The notes under the pieces were generated by a model. That model did no database searches. It had not been told where the DNA came from and saw nothing but the letters and a program-made list of their open reading frames with translations. 64,000 nucleotides of DNA from an uncultured Woeseiaceae bacterium (GTDB taxonomy: Bacteria > Pseudomonadota > Gammaproteobacteria > Steroidobacterales > Woeseiaceae). The stretch's first letter is position 1, and each line of letters opens with the position of its first letter. Positions 34,672 to 43,170 of the stretch are shown piece after piece. The position numbers were made by a program, and so were the translations under genes. The stretch is taken from NCBI GenBank assembly GCA_945788625.1, contig CALZMQ010000002.1:1-64000 (forward strand). The letters run 5' to 3'.

Positions 34672-37110
34672 ATGCTTGAACTCAGCAAAGGGACCCAACT
34701 AGCCGACCGATACACACTCGAGCGACAGCTCGGCGATGGCGGTGAGGCACGCACGTGGCTGGCGAAAGATCGGTTCACAAAAGCGGCAGTCGCCCTCAAG
34801 ATTGCGGTCGGCACGCCCGGCGACGCTGAGCGCCTGCGCGCGGAATGGCAAACCAGTATTCGCCTGATGCATGCACACATCGTGCGTGTATTCGAATTCC
34901 ACGACGATCCGCCGAACGCTTACTACAGCCAGCAGTTTATCGACGGCCCGGATATCGGCGTACTCGGAGGCAGGCCCGTCGAGCAGGTGCTCGGTCCTGT
35001 CGGCCTGATTGCCGATGCGCTGCGCTACCTACACGCGAAAGGCGTCGTGCACAGGGATATCAAGGCGTCCAATATCCTGTTGGACCGCAACGGCGCGCCG
35101 TATCTCGGCGATTTCGGGGTTGCCGCGACGTCCGGTGAGATCAAGGACGGCGGTTCGCCGATAACGCGCAGCCCGCAGGCACTTGCCGGCGAGCCGGCGC
35201 AGCCGGCTGACGACGTGTATGCGCTGGGCATACTGATCTACGAATTGGTCAGCGGGCGGCCTCCCGCCGCGCTGACGAAGGCGGATGGGAAAACCGGCGG
35301 CTCGCCGATCCCACCGTTGCGCACAGCCGATGGTTCGGCCGTGTCCGAACCGCTGCAACGGCTCGTCGCCGAAATGCTCGATAGTGATGCGGCCCGGCGG
35401 CCCGGCGCGGACCAGGTAATCGAACGACTGCGTGCGGCGGGTTACCCGCCCGGCCCCGCAAAGCTCGACCTGGCGGCGCGGCCGCGCGTGTCCGAGGAAC
35501 TTGTCGAGACCGTTGCATCGATTCAACCTGTCAGCAAGGTCCCCGCGGCAGAGCAACCGGCGATTGCCGCCAAGCCCGCGTCGGGTGTGAGCATCACCAC
35601 GCTTGGGATTGCCCTGAGTGTCTTGTTGCTGCTGTTGTTCGGGGTCGTTTTCCTGCTGCCCGACAGCGTTACGCCGGACCGCTCGGCACCCGTGGCGGGA
35701 GAGGATCCGGCCGGGACAGTGCCGACTGATGAGCTGGCAGAGCCCGATACAACGGCTGGCGATGAGGACCCGACGGGCCGGCGGCGGGTAACCCGGGAGT
35801 ACGTCCCGGAAGCCACGGGCATCGACGGCGAAGAAATCGAGTTCAACGAAAACGAGGCCGACTACAGTGGCCTCGACGAGACGGGCAAAGCCCGTTTCAA
35901 CGCCGAGATGATCCTGGGCGAGTTGCTGTCGAATTTCGAAACCCTGAAGCAGCGGGGCGTGCGGCGTTGGGCCGGCGTGCAGTTTCAAAAGGCGGAGGAG
36001 TTGTACGCTGCGGGCGACCGCGCTTATCTCGAGAGAGACTACGATGCCGCGCAGCGCAATTACCTCGATGCAATCGCCGTCGTCGAACCCTTGTTCGACC
36101 AGATTGACGCCGAATTCCAGAAGGCGCTTAGCGGCGCCCAGGCCGCGTTCGACGTGTCCGACAGGGCCGAATCGCTGCGCTTGTTCGAACTCGCCGTGGC
36201 GATTACGCCGAACGACCCGGTTGCCGTTGCCGGTTACGAGCGCGCAAGGAACCTCGACAGCGTACTGCGCCTCGTCGACCAGGGCCTGGAGTACGAAGAA
36301 GACCTGGAACTCGAGGCGGCGGAGACGAGTTTCCGGCAGGCCGTGACGATCGATCCGCAATGGGTCCCGGCCCAGGAAGGCCTTGTACGTGTGCAGCGGA
36401 CGAGGACCGAGATGGAATTCGACCTGCGCATGAGTGAGGGTCTGGAGGCGATTACGTCGGGCGATTTCCTGGCGGCAAGGGCGGCATTTCGCATGGCGCA
36501 AAAGCTGATTCCCGAGTCGCGCGAACCCGCGGACGGCCTGTTGCAGGTCGACCAGGGTTTGCGTCTGCAGGACATCAATGTTCTGGAGCAGGAGGCGCTT
36601 GCTCTCGAGCATGACGAACACTGGGACGCAGTCGCCGCGACCTACGAGGAGATTCTCAAAATCGATGCCAACCTGTCCTTCGCGATAGAGGGGCGCGACC
36701 ATGCACAGAAGATGAGCGCCTTGCACAAGCAGCTGGACGATTACGTGGCCGAGCCCGACAGGCTGAGTATTCCGTCCGTAATGCAGAAAGCCACGACGCT
36801 GGTCGTCGACATTACACGCATGCAGGACATCGGATCACGTCTCGCCGCACAGCGCGACGAGCTGTCCCGATTGCTGAAGAGGGCAGCAACGCCCGTTCCG
36901 GTCGCACTGGTTTCCGACAACCTCACTCACGTCTCAGTTTACAAAGTCGGCAATCTGGGTAATTTTACCAACACGGAACTGGCGCTTCGGCCCGGGACCT
37001 ACGTCGCTGTCGGCGTGCGGCCGGGCTTTCGTGACGTTCGCCTGGAATTCAGGGTTGCGCCGGAAATCGACATGCAACCCGTCGTGGTGCGTTGCGAGGA
37101 GAGAATTTGA
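34672..37110 (+). CDS. Membrane-anchored Ser/Thr kinase with TPR-like region
   Basis: An 812-residue protein. Residues 1-270 form a Hanks-type kinase: glycine loop GDGGEARTW, Lys43 in VALKIAVG, VHRDIKASNILLD with Asp129, and DFGVAA at 147-152. The activation segment lacks the usual APE (SPQALAGEP instead). One membrane helix spans about 305-328 (TTLGIALSVLLLLLFGVVF). The outer part is acidic at first (DEDPTGRRR) and then made of TPR-like and helical repeats to ~690, ending in a small beta-domain. Kinase inside and helical sensor outside is the PknB-like layout. It probably phosphorylates FHA-binding partners in the cluster, by inference. Confidence 0.92.
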   Translation: MLELSKGTQLADRYTLERQLGDGGEARTWLAKDRFTKAAVALKIAVGTPGDAERLRAEWQTSIRLMHAHIVRVFEFHDDPPNAYYSQQFIDGPDIGVLGGRPVEQVLGPVGLIADALRYLHAKGVVHRDIKASNILLDRNGAPYLGDFGVAATSGEIKDGGSPITRSPQALAGEPAQPADDVYALGILIYELVSGRPPAALTKADGKTGGSPIPPLRTADGSAVSEPLQRLVAEMLDSDAARRPGADQVIERLRAAGYPPGPAKLDLAARPRVSEELVETVASIQPVSKVPAAEQPAIAAKPASGVSITTLGIALSVLLLLLFGVVFLLPDSVTPDRSAPVAGEDPAGTVPTDELAEPDTTAGDEDPTGRRRVTREYVPEATGIDGEEIEFNENEADYSGLDETGKARFNAEMILGELLSNFETLKQRGVRRWAGVQFQKAEELYAAGDRAYLERDYDAAQRNYLDAIAVVEPLFDQIDAEFQKALSGAQAAFDVSDRAESLRLFELAVAITPNDPVAVAGYERARNLDSVLRLVDQGLEYEEDLELEAAETSFRQAVTIDPQWVPAQEGLVRVQRTRTEMEFDLRMSEGLEAITSGDFLAARAAFRMAQKLIPESREPADGLLQVDQGLRLQDINVLEQEALALEHDEHWDAVAATYEEILKIDANLSFAIEGRDHAQKMSALHKQLDDYVAEPDRLSIPSVMQKATTLVVDITRMQDIGSRLAAQRDELSRLLKRAATPVPVALVSDNLTHVSVYKVGNLGNFTNTELALRPGTYVAVGVRPGFRDVRLEFRVAPEIDMQPVVVRCEERI

Positions 37111-39533
37111 GTTTCGAAGACTTGTTCATCAGGGACGTGGAAGGTGAGCGTCGCGTCGACGCGAGCGCGTTACCGCTTCGCGTCGGTACCGGCAGCGAAT
37201 GTGCATTGCGTCTGCCGGGACCGGGCGGACCGCCCGTCGCCCTGCTGGACTTGCTCGACGGAGTGCCGTTCGTGCAGCCGGTGGGGAAGGACACATCTCT
37301 CGAAATCAACGGCGAGCCGCTCGAGGCAAGCCGCCGACTCGGCCACGGCGACGAACTGCAGTTTTTCGGTAGTCGCATCTGCGTAACGACCGACGCAAAG
37401 CGCGTGCTGCTGGACGTCAAACTCGAAGATAGCGCCTACGTTACGCGGCCGCCGGTGGACCCGGCCGAAGACGCGCTGCCGGATGACGAGGCGATAGCAC
37501 CGACCGCGTTTCGTCGCGCCGCCGAGACGACGGCGCAAATCAGCACCACGAAGTTGCACCCATTGCGCGCGATCGTCGGCGGCGGACTGGCGATCCTCTT
37601 GTTCGCCTCCTACCTGTTGTTCAGCTCGAAGTCCGTGCAATTCGAAATCGAACCGCCCGGACCGGACGGCTTCGACATCGACGGCGGCTGGTTCCAGCTT
37701 CCCATTGGTGATCGCACCCTGCTGCGCAAAGGGACCTATACGGTCAACGTCAACAAGAAGGGCTATTACGACGTCGACCAGAGTTTCGTCGTGGGCGACG
37801 ATCAGTCGATGACGATCAAGCTGCGCATGCGCAAGAAGCCGGGCAAGTTGCTGGTCATCGCAGACCCGCCGGTCGACGCTGTCGTAACGGTGGACGACGA
37901 CCAGGTCGGCAAGGCGCCGTTCGGACCGCTGGAATTGCAACCGGGAACGCACGCGCTGCGCGTCGAATCCGAGCGCTATTTACCGTATTCGGGCACGGTC
38001 GAGATGGCCGGGCTCGAAAGGCTCGAAAGCGTGCATGTGCAGTTGGTGCCGCAGTGGGCGGACGTCTACGTCGAATCGGAACCGAGCGGTGCGACAATCT
38101 TTGCGGGCGACGAGCCGATGGGCGTAACGCCCGGCACGATCCAGTTGCTGGAAGGCACGCATGAGATCACGATTGCGGCGGATGGCTACGCCGCCTGGGA
38201 CGGCAACATCGTTGCCGAGGCGAACGTTCCGCAGTCGCTGCCGAAGATCACGTTGCAACCCGCCGATGGCCGCCTGCTGGTCAATACCATTCCGCGCGGC
38301 GCGAATGTCACTGTCAACGGCCGATATCGCGGCCAGTCGCCGATCACACTGTCACTGTCGCCGGGCGTGGACTACGTGATTGGTATGTCGAAAGCGGGCT
38401 ACGGAGTCACGAGCCGCAGCCTGCGACTGGAGTCGGCCGCCAGCGAATCGATCACTGTCGATTTGTCGGCGCGTCTCGGGACCGTCACGGTGGATGTGAC
38501 GCCGGCCGATGCGACCGTGTACGTTGACGGTCGCGCCCGTGGCAGCGGCAAGACCACCGTGCGCCTGAGTTCCGCACCGCACAGCATCGAGGTACGCCGG
38601 CAAGGCTACACGTCCTGGAAGCGCACGATTACACCACGGCCCGGATACCCGCAGACGCTGACCGCGCGTCTGCGCTCTCTCGAAGCCGTGGCGCGCGATT
38701 CCGTCGCCCAGACGCTCGAAACAGCGGCCGGCCAGACCATGCGGCGCGTCGAGGGAAGAACGTTTTCCATGGGTGCGTCGCGTGCCGAAATGGGGCGGCG
38801 CGCCAATGAGGTCATCCGTCCGGTGACCATTACGCGGCCCTTCCTGATCAGCGTGCACGAAGTGACCAACAAGCAGTTTGCCCAGTTCCGCAAGAATCAC
38901 GACTCCGGCGCTGACGTGCACGTGTCGCTGGCCGCGGATGACAATCCCGTGGCCAACCTGACTTGGGCCGACGCAGTACAGTACTGCAACTGGCTGAGCA
39001 AACTGGAAGGACGGACTCCGGCATACAGGCAGGAGTTCGATCAGTGGGTTGCGGTGTATCCGACGCCGGACGGCTACCGGTTGCCTACAGAAGCGGAGTG
39101 GGCGCTGGCGGCGCGCTACGCAGGGCGCCAGCAGCCATTGAAATTTCCGTGGGGAGACAAGTGGCCGCCACCGCCGGAAAGCGGCAACCTTGCCGATCGG
39201 TCCGCGAGGGAGCTCGTTCCTTCGATTCTCCCGGCCTATGACGACGCCTACGCCTCGACAGCGCCGGTCGGCAAATTCAAGCCCAACCCGATCGGTTTGT
39301 ATGACACCGCGGGGAACGTTGCGGAATGGGTGAATGACTTTTACACGGTGCCTACTCCGGGCATCACGACCCCTGCCGTCGACCCTGTCGGTCCTGAGCG
39401 CGGCAAGAGCCACGTCATCCGCGGGTCGAGCTGGCGTCATGCCGGCATCACGGAGCTGCGGCTGAGTTATCGCGATTACAGTGCGACGCCGCGGCCGGAT
39501 GTCGGATTCCGTATCGCACGCTATGCGGACTGA
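37107..39533 (+). CDS. FHA-like / PEGA / FGE-sulfatase-like membrane protein
   Basis: A TTG start at 37107, overlapping the kinase stop and following GAGGAGAG, gives 808 residues. Residues 1-100 are FHA-like (LPLRVGTGSECALRLPG) but lack the SxxH phosphopeptide motif. A membrane helix spans about 153-173 (AIVGGGLAILLFASYLLF). Residues ~175-530 carry about five PEGA-type beta domains (PPVDAVVTVDDDQVGKAPFG, EPSGATIFAGDEPMGVTPG, IPRGANVTVNGRYRGQSP, TPADATVYVDGRARGSGKT). Residues ~545-808 are an FGE-sulfatase (SUMF1-like) domain (RLPTEAEWALAARYAG, YDTAGNVAEWVND, RGSSWRHAG). The two catalytic cysteines of true FGE are absent, so this is likely a structural, not enzymatic, domain. Confidence 0.92.
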   Translation: MSFEDLFIRDVEGERRVDASALPLRVGTGSECALRLPGPGGPPVALLDLLDGVPFVQPVGKDTSLEINGEPLEASRRLGHGDELQFFGSRICVTTDAKRVLLDVKLEDSAYVTRPPVDPAEDALPDDEAIAPTAFRRAAETTAQISTTKLHPLRAIVGGGLAILLFASYLLFSSKSVQFEIEPPGPDGFDIDGGWFQLPIGDRTLLRKGTYTVNVNKKGYYDVDQSFVVGDDQSMTIKLRMRKKPGKLLVIADPPVDAVVTVDDDQVGKAPFGPLELQPGTHALRVESERYLPYSGTVEMAGLERLESVHVQLVPQWADVYVESEPSGATIFAGDEPMGVTPGTIQLLEGTHEITIAADGYAAWDGNIVAEANVPQSLPKITLQPADGRLLVNTIPRGANVTVNGRYRGQSPITLSLSPGVDYVIGMSKAGYGVTSRSLRLESAASESITVDLSARLGTVTVDVTPADATVYVDGRARGSGKTTVRLSSAPHSIEVRRQGYTSWKRTITPRPGYPQTLTARLRSLEAVARDSVAQTLETAAGQTMRRVEGRTFSMGASRAEMGRRANEVIRPVTITRPFLISVHEVTNKQFAQFRKNHDSGADVHVSLAADDNPVANLTWADAVQYCNWLSKLEGRTPAYRQEFDQWVAVYPTPDGYRLPTEAEWALAARYAGRQQPLKFPWGDKWPPPPESGNLADRSARELVPSILPAYDDAYASTAPVGKFKPNPIGLYDTAGNVAEWVNDFYTVPTPGITTPAVDPVGPERGKSHVIRGSSWRHAGITELRLSYRDYSATPRPDVGFRIARYAD

Positions 39534-39598
39534 ATTTTCGTGAGACAATCGTGGATCGGGATGGTCCAATTGTTAACGTGTTGCAGAGGAGCCCGGGC

Positions 39599-39865
39599 AT
39601 GCATCGATTGCTGATTATTATTCTGCTGGCGCTGTTTGCGTTTGCACTCGCGCCGGCGCAGGAATCCGAGCCCGCAGCACCCGACACGGCTGCCGGCGAA
39701 ACGAGCGAATCGGATTCCGCCGCCACGTCTGACGACTCGGTGGACGAAGACCCTGACGAAGATGAAGATCTCGACGAGTTGTACGCCGACGAAGACGAGG
39801 ATGCTTTTATTCCCAGCGAGGACGTCAAGTTCGGACAGTCCATACCGTTCCCAACGGATATTTGA
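39599..39865 (+). CDS. Small acidic exported protein
   Basis: An ATG at 39599 after GAGGAGC gives 88 residues. A signal peptide (LLIIILLALFAFALAPAQE) precedes a strongly acidic, Ser/Asp/Glu-rich middle (DSVDEDPDEDEDLDELYADE). The end, FIPSEDVKFGQSIPFPTDI, is a distinctive short motif that I recall seeing at the C-terminus of small proteins in other gammaproteobacteria. The stop is four bases inside an alternative TTG start for the TolQ-like gene, so translation is probably coupled. It may cap or dock onto the envelope complex; function unknown. Confidence 0.65.
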   Translation: MHRLLIIILLALFAFALAPAQESEPAAPDTAAGETSESDSAATSDDSVDEDPDEDEDLDELYADEDEDAFIPSEDVKFGQSIPFPTDI

Positions 39866-39885
39866 TTCAAGGCCAGGTTGCATCG

Positions 39886-40686
39886 ATGAACAAGAGAAAC
39901 ATCCCCGTTGAATTCGTGTTTCAACTATTTGCACTGATCATCGCAATTATTATTGTGCATGCCTTTTACGTGTCGGTCGTGCGTCCAAACGCAGTTGAGG
40001 TCATCGAAGAACAGAATATGATGGCGGCGGCCGATCCGGACTTCATTCGCGAACGCAGCGTCTGGGTGCTGATTAAGGACTTCGAGCAGGAGGCGTGCTT
40101 CATTCTCATGTTCTGGGCACTGGCAATCATGGGCTACAAGTCTGTCAAGGTCAGCGGCGAACGGCGCTTGCTGGAGGTCGACCTGGTACCGGTTGCGGAG
40201 GGGATGCGAATACTTCCCGAAGACACGCGCGAGTTCGCGCGCCAGGTCCAGGCGCTGCCGGAGGACCGGCAGCAAATGTTGCTGCCGCGCGCTCTTCTGA
40301 ACGCGCTGCGCCGTTTTGCCTCGACCCGAAACATCCAGGACGTATCGACGAGCACACATACGATCTGTGAATCGGAAGCGGAGCGACTCGAATCGGAACT
40401 GTCGATGATTCGGTATATCTCCTGGGCCATTCCGTCGATCGGGTTCATCGGTACCGTGCGCGGTATCGGTGAGGCGTTGGCGCAGGCGGACAAGGCGGTC
40501 AAGGGCGACATCGCAGGCGTTACGCAGAGCCTGGGCGTCGCGTTCAACTCGACCTTCATTGCTCTGCTGATCAGTATTTTCCTGATGTTCCTCGTCCACC
40601 AGTTGCAGCTCATGCAGGAGCGCCTCGTATTCGACAGCGAGACCTACTGTGATGACAAAGTCATCCGGCACATGAAGGCGGACTAG
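39886..40686 (+). CDS. MotA/TolQ/ExbB-family proton channel subunit
   Basis: The ATG at 39886 gives 266 residues; a TTG at 39862 overlapping the previous stop is an alternative. The N-terminal helix is FVFQLFALIIAIIIVHAFYV, and a second is ACFILMFWALAIMGY. The conserved channel core is MIRYISWAIPSIGFIGTVRG, then VTQSLGVAFNSTFIALLISI, which matches the TolQ/ExbB signature (P..G..GTV.G and a Thr in the last helix). Such pentamers carry protons around a dimeric TolR/ExbD/MotB partner. No tolR or exbD gene follows, but the two vWA proteins downstream have a TolR-like N-terminal helix. The whole gene is in the cluster's polarity. Confidence 0.88.
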   Translation: MNKRNIPVEFVFQLFALIIAIIIVHAFYVSVVRPNAVEVIEEQNMMAAADPDFIRERSVWVLIKDFEQEACFILMFWALAIMGYKSVKVSGERRLLEVDLVPVAEGMRILPEDTREFARQVQALPEDRQQMLLPRALLNALRRFASTRNIQDVSTSTHTICESEAERLESELSMIRYISWAIPSIGFIGTVRGIGEALAQADKAVKGDIAGVTQSLGVAFNSTFIALLISIFLMFLVHQLQLMQERLVFDSETYCDDKVIRHMKAD

Positions 40687-40705
40687 GAACAGGCGGCGAA
40701 TAGCA

Positions 40706-42070
40706 GTGGGCATACTCGCAGCACATTTGAATGACGCCGGTATTCTCGTAACCAGCGACGAGCGGATTCTATACCGAGAACCGGGTTTCGCGTTGCTGGA
40801 GGACGACCATTTCACGACCGGGAACGAAGCTTACGCCAGTGCCAGCCTCAAACCGCGCCGGATCCAGAATCACTACTGGTCGAATCTGCAGACCGAGCCG
40901 CTCGCCGACCGCCGATTTCCGCAGCTCACCGCAGCAGACCTGGTCAGCCGACAGCTCGAGCAGATCTGGAAACGTGTCGCATCGCCCGGCGATAAGCTGG
41001 TGATCGCGGTGCCCGCGTACATGGATAATGACAACCTCGGATTGTTGCTTGGCATCGCGATGGAACTCGACATCCCGATCGTGGGCATGGTCGACGCCGC
41101 AATCGCCGCGACCCGCCGCCACTACGAACTCGCGGTGCCCGTGCACATTGACCTCAGTCTGCATGCAACGACGCTGACACGCCTGCTGCAGGAAGGCGAG
41201 GTGCAGGTCGAACGATCGGTCGTCATCGACGATTGCGGCATGCTCAATCTCTATGATAGCTGGCTGCGGGTCATCGCCGAAGCGTTCGTGCAACAGTCGC
41301 GTTTCGATCCCCTGCACACGGCCGAAACCGAGCAGGCGCTGCAGAACAGCATTCTGGATTGGCTGGGCGTCGCCTCAAGCGAAGACTCGGTGGCGATGCA
41401 GGTAGAGTACCGCGGTATCAAGCACGAGGCTGAAATGGCGTCACTCGAGCTGGTCGCGGCCGCAGCGCCGGTGTACCAGAATATCGTGAGCAACCTGCGG
41501 GCCCTGTACCGGGCTGAGGATAGGCCGGCCCTGCAGCTCAGCGACCGGGCGGCACGCATGCCGGGCCTGGCCGACACACTGAAGACCCGCGTGGGTGGCG
41601 AGGCGTTCCTGCTCGAGCCCGGCGCGACGGCACGTGGCCTGATCAAACGCTGCCGAGAGGATCGGAGAAGCGGCGGCCTTGCACTTGCGCGTCATCTGCC
41701 CTGGGACCAGGCGCCCGTAAAGGTGCAGAAAGCAGATTCCGCTAACCACAGCGGGCAGCCGACGCACCTGCTGTTCGGCAACCATGCCCGGGCGCTGGGC
41801 AGCCGTCCCCTGGTACTGGGTACGCAACCCGCCGAAGGTGAGCGCTGGCTCGACCTGCAGCAGGAAATGCCCGGTCTGTCGAGGCGCCACTGCGTGATCA
41901 ATATCGAGAACGGGCAGTGCGTCGTCGCCGATCACAGCCGCTACGGCACGTTCCTGAACGGCCACCGCATCGATGGCTCCGCCGTGCTGCAGGCCGGCGA
42001 TCTCATCCGTGTCGGCACGCCCGGTTTCGAACTGCGCCTGATATCGGCGGAGAGCAGCGATGGCGCGTAA
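40706..42070 (+). CDS. Hsp70-like/FHA domain fusion protein
   Basis: A GTG start at 40706 gives 454 residues. Residues 1-230 look like part of an actin/Hsp70-like ATPase fold: DAGILVTSDERILYREPGFA, then DKLVIAVPAYMDNDNLGLLL, IPIVGMVDAAIAATRRHY and IDLSLHATTLTRLLQ. The phosphate-binding loops are weak. Residues ~360-445 are a canonical FHA domain (RPLVLGTQP, GLSRRHCVINIENGQCVV, DHSRYGTFLNGHRI, LQAGDLIRVG), with the SRRH motif for phospho-threonine binding. It overlaps the next gene by 11 bases. It is the likely reader of the cluster kinases' phosphorylation. The Hsp70 call is by eye and moderate. Confidence 0.82.
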   Translation: MGILAAHLNDAGILVTSDERILYREPGFALLEDDHFTTGNEAYASASLKPRRIQNHYWSNLQTEPLADRRFPQLTAADLVSRQLEQIWKRVASPGDKLVIAVPAYMDNDNLGLLLGIAMELDIPIVGMVDAAIAATRRHYELAVPVHIDLSLHATTLTRLLQEGEVQVERSVVIDDCGMLNLYDSWLRVIAEAFVQQSRFDPLHTAETEQALQNSILDWLGVASSEDSVAMQVEYRGIKHEAEMASLELVAAAAPVYQNIVSNLRALYRAEDRPALQLSDRAARMPGLADTLKTRVGGEAFLLEPGATARGLIKRCREDRRSGGLALARHLPWDQAPVKVQKADSANHSGQPTHLLFGNHARALGSRPLVLGTQPAEGERWLDLQQEMPGLSRRHCVINIENGQCVVADHSRYGTFLNGHRIDGSAVLQAGDLIRVGTPGFELRLISAESSDGA

Positions 42071-43157
42071 ACGCAGGCCCGCGGAAATATTCAGCATGTC
42101 GTTTCTCGACTGCATGAGCTGTGGTTTCGGCGCCGTCATCCTGTTTTTCATGATCATCAACTCGCACGTCAACGCGACAACTGACGACGACACCAAGGAG
42201 CTGATGGCCGAGACCAACCTCCTTGAGATCCAGGTGCTGGAAGGCCGCAAGAACCTGGCGCTCGCCCGCAACATCAAGCAAAAGCTCGAAACCGAAATGG
42301 AGGATGCCGAGAGCCAGATCGCACAGATTATCGCCCTGATACAGGAGCTGCAGGCCGAACTCGACAAGTACGACAACGAGACGCTCGCCAAGATCAAGCG
42401 CATAGAGAAACTGCAATCGGACATCAAGTCGCTCGACGAAGAGGTCAAGCGCTTGCTGGCATTGAAAAAGCAACAGGATGCCGCCGGCCGGCAGATTCGA
42501 ACCTTCAAGGGCGAAGGCGATCGCCAGTACCTGACCGGGCTGAAGCTGGGCGGCGATCGCACGCTGATCCTGGTGGATCGTTCCGCGAGCATGCTCGCCG
42601 ACAAACTCGTCAACATCCTGAGGCGCCGCAATCTTCCGGAAGCTGATCAGCTGCGCTCCCGCAAGTGGCGCCAGGTTGTTGCCAGCGTAGACTGGCTGAC
42701 CTCGCAGTTCGCCCAGGGCAGTGAATACCAGATCTACATGTTCAACAACAAGGCGGAGCCGGTCATCCAGGGCTCGGAAGGTATCTGGCTGAAGGCGGAG
42801 GACGATACCCAGCTCGATGAGGCGGTGCGCGTGCTGCGTCGAACCGTGCCGGCAAACGGCACCAACATGCATGCGGCGTTCAGGGTCGCAAAGGAGCTGA
42901 ACCCACGGCCAGACAACATCATTCTGCTGGTTGACGGGATGCCGACCATGGAGGCCGAATCCACCAACAAGGCCGTCGTCAGCGCCGGCGAACGCGCGAA
43001 CATATTCACCCGCGCGGTGCGCGAGTTGCCGTCGGGCGTACCCATCAACATCCTGTTGTACCCGATGGAAGGCGATCTGAACGCACCGATCTCTTACTGG
43101 TCGCTCGCGCTGACGAGTGGTGGCAGTTTCGTCAGCGTCAGCCGGGATTGGCCATAG
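42060..43157 (+). CDS. vWA protein 1 with TolR-like membrane helix
   Basis: A 365-residue protein. The N-terminal sequence SFLDCMSCGFGAVILFFMII is a membrane helix with Asp17 at its entry, which resembles the TolR/ExbD helix (LiDv...lliFF). Residues ~50-145 form a long coiled coil (KLETEMEDAESQIAQIIAL, IEKLQSDIKSLDEEVKRLL). Residues ~165-360 are a von Willebrand A domain with MIDAS motif DRSASM, a downstream Thr in ANGTNMHA and Asp in ILLVDGMPT. The topology puts the vWA domain outside the inner membrane. It is a paralog of the next gene. It overlaps the FHA gene by 11 bases. Confidence 0.9.
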   Translation: MARKRRPAEIFSMSFLDCMSCGFGAVILFFMIINSHVNATTDDDTKELMAETNLLEIQVLEGRKNLALARNIKQKLETEMEDAESQIAQIIALIQELQAELDKYDNETLAKIKRIEKLQSDIKSLDEEVKRLLALKKQQDAAGRQIRTFKGEGDRQYLTGLKLGGDRTLILVDRSASMLADKLVNILRRRNLPEADQLRSRKWRQVVASVDWLTSQFAQGSEYQIYMFNNKAEPVIQGSEGIWLKAEDDTQLDEAVRVLRRTVPANGTNMHAAFRVAKELNPRPDNIILLVDGMPTMEAESTNKAVVSAGERANIFTRAVRELPSGVPINILLYPMEGDLNAPISYWSLALTSGGSFVSVSRDWP

Positions 43158-43170
43158 GGAGCGGGATGTC

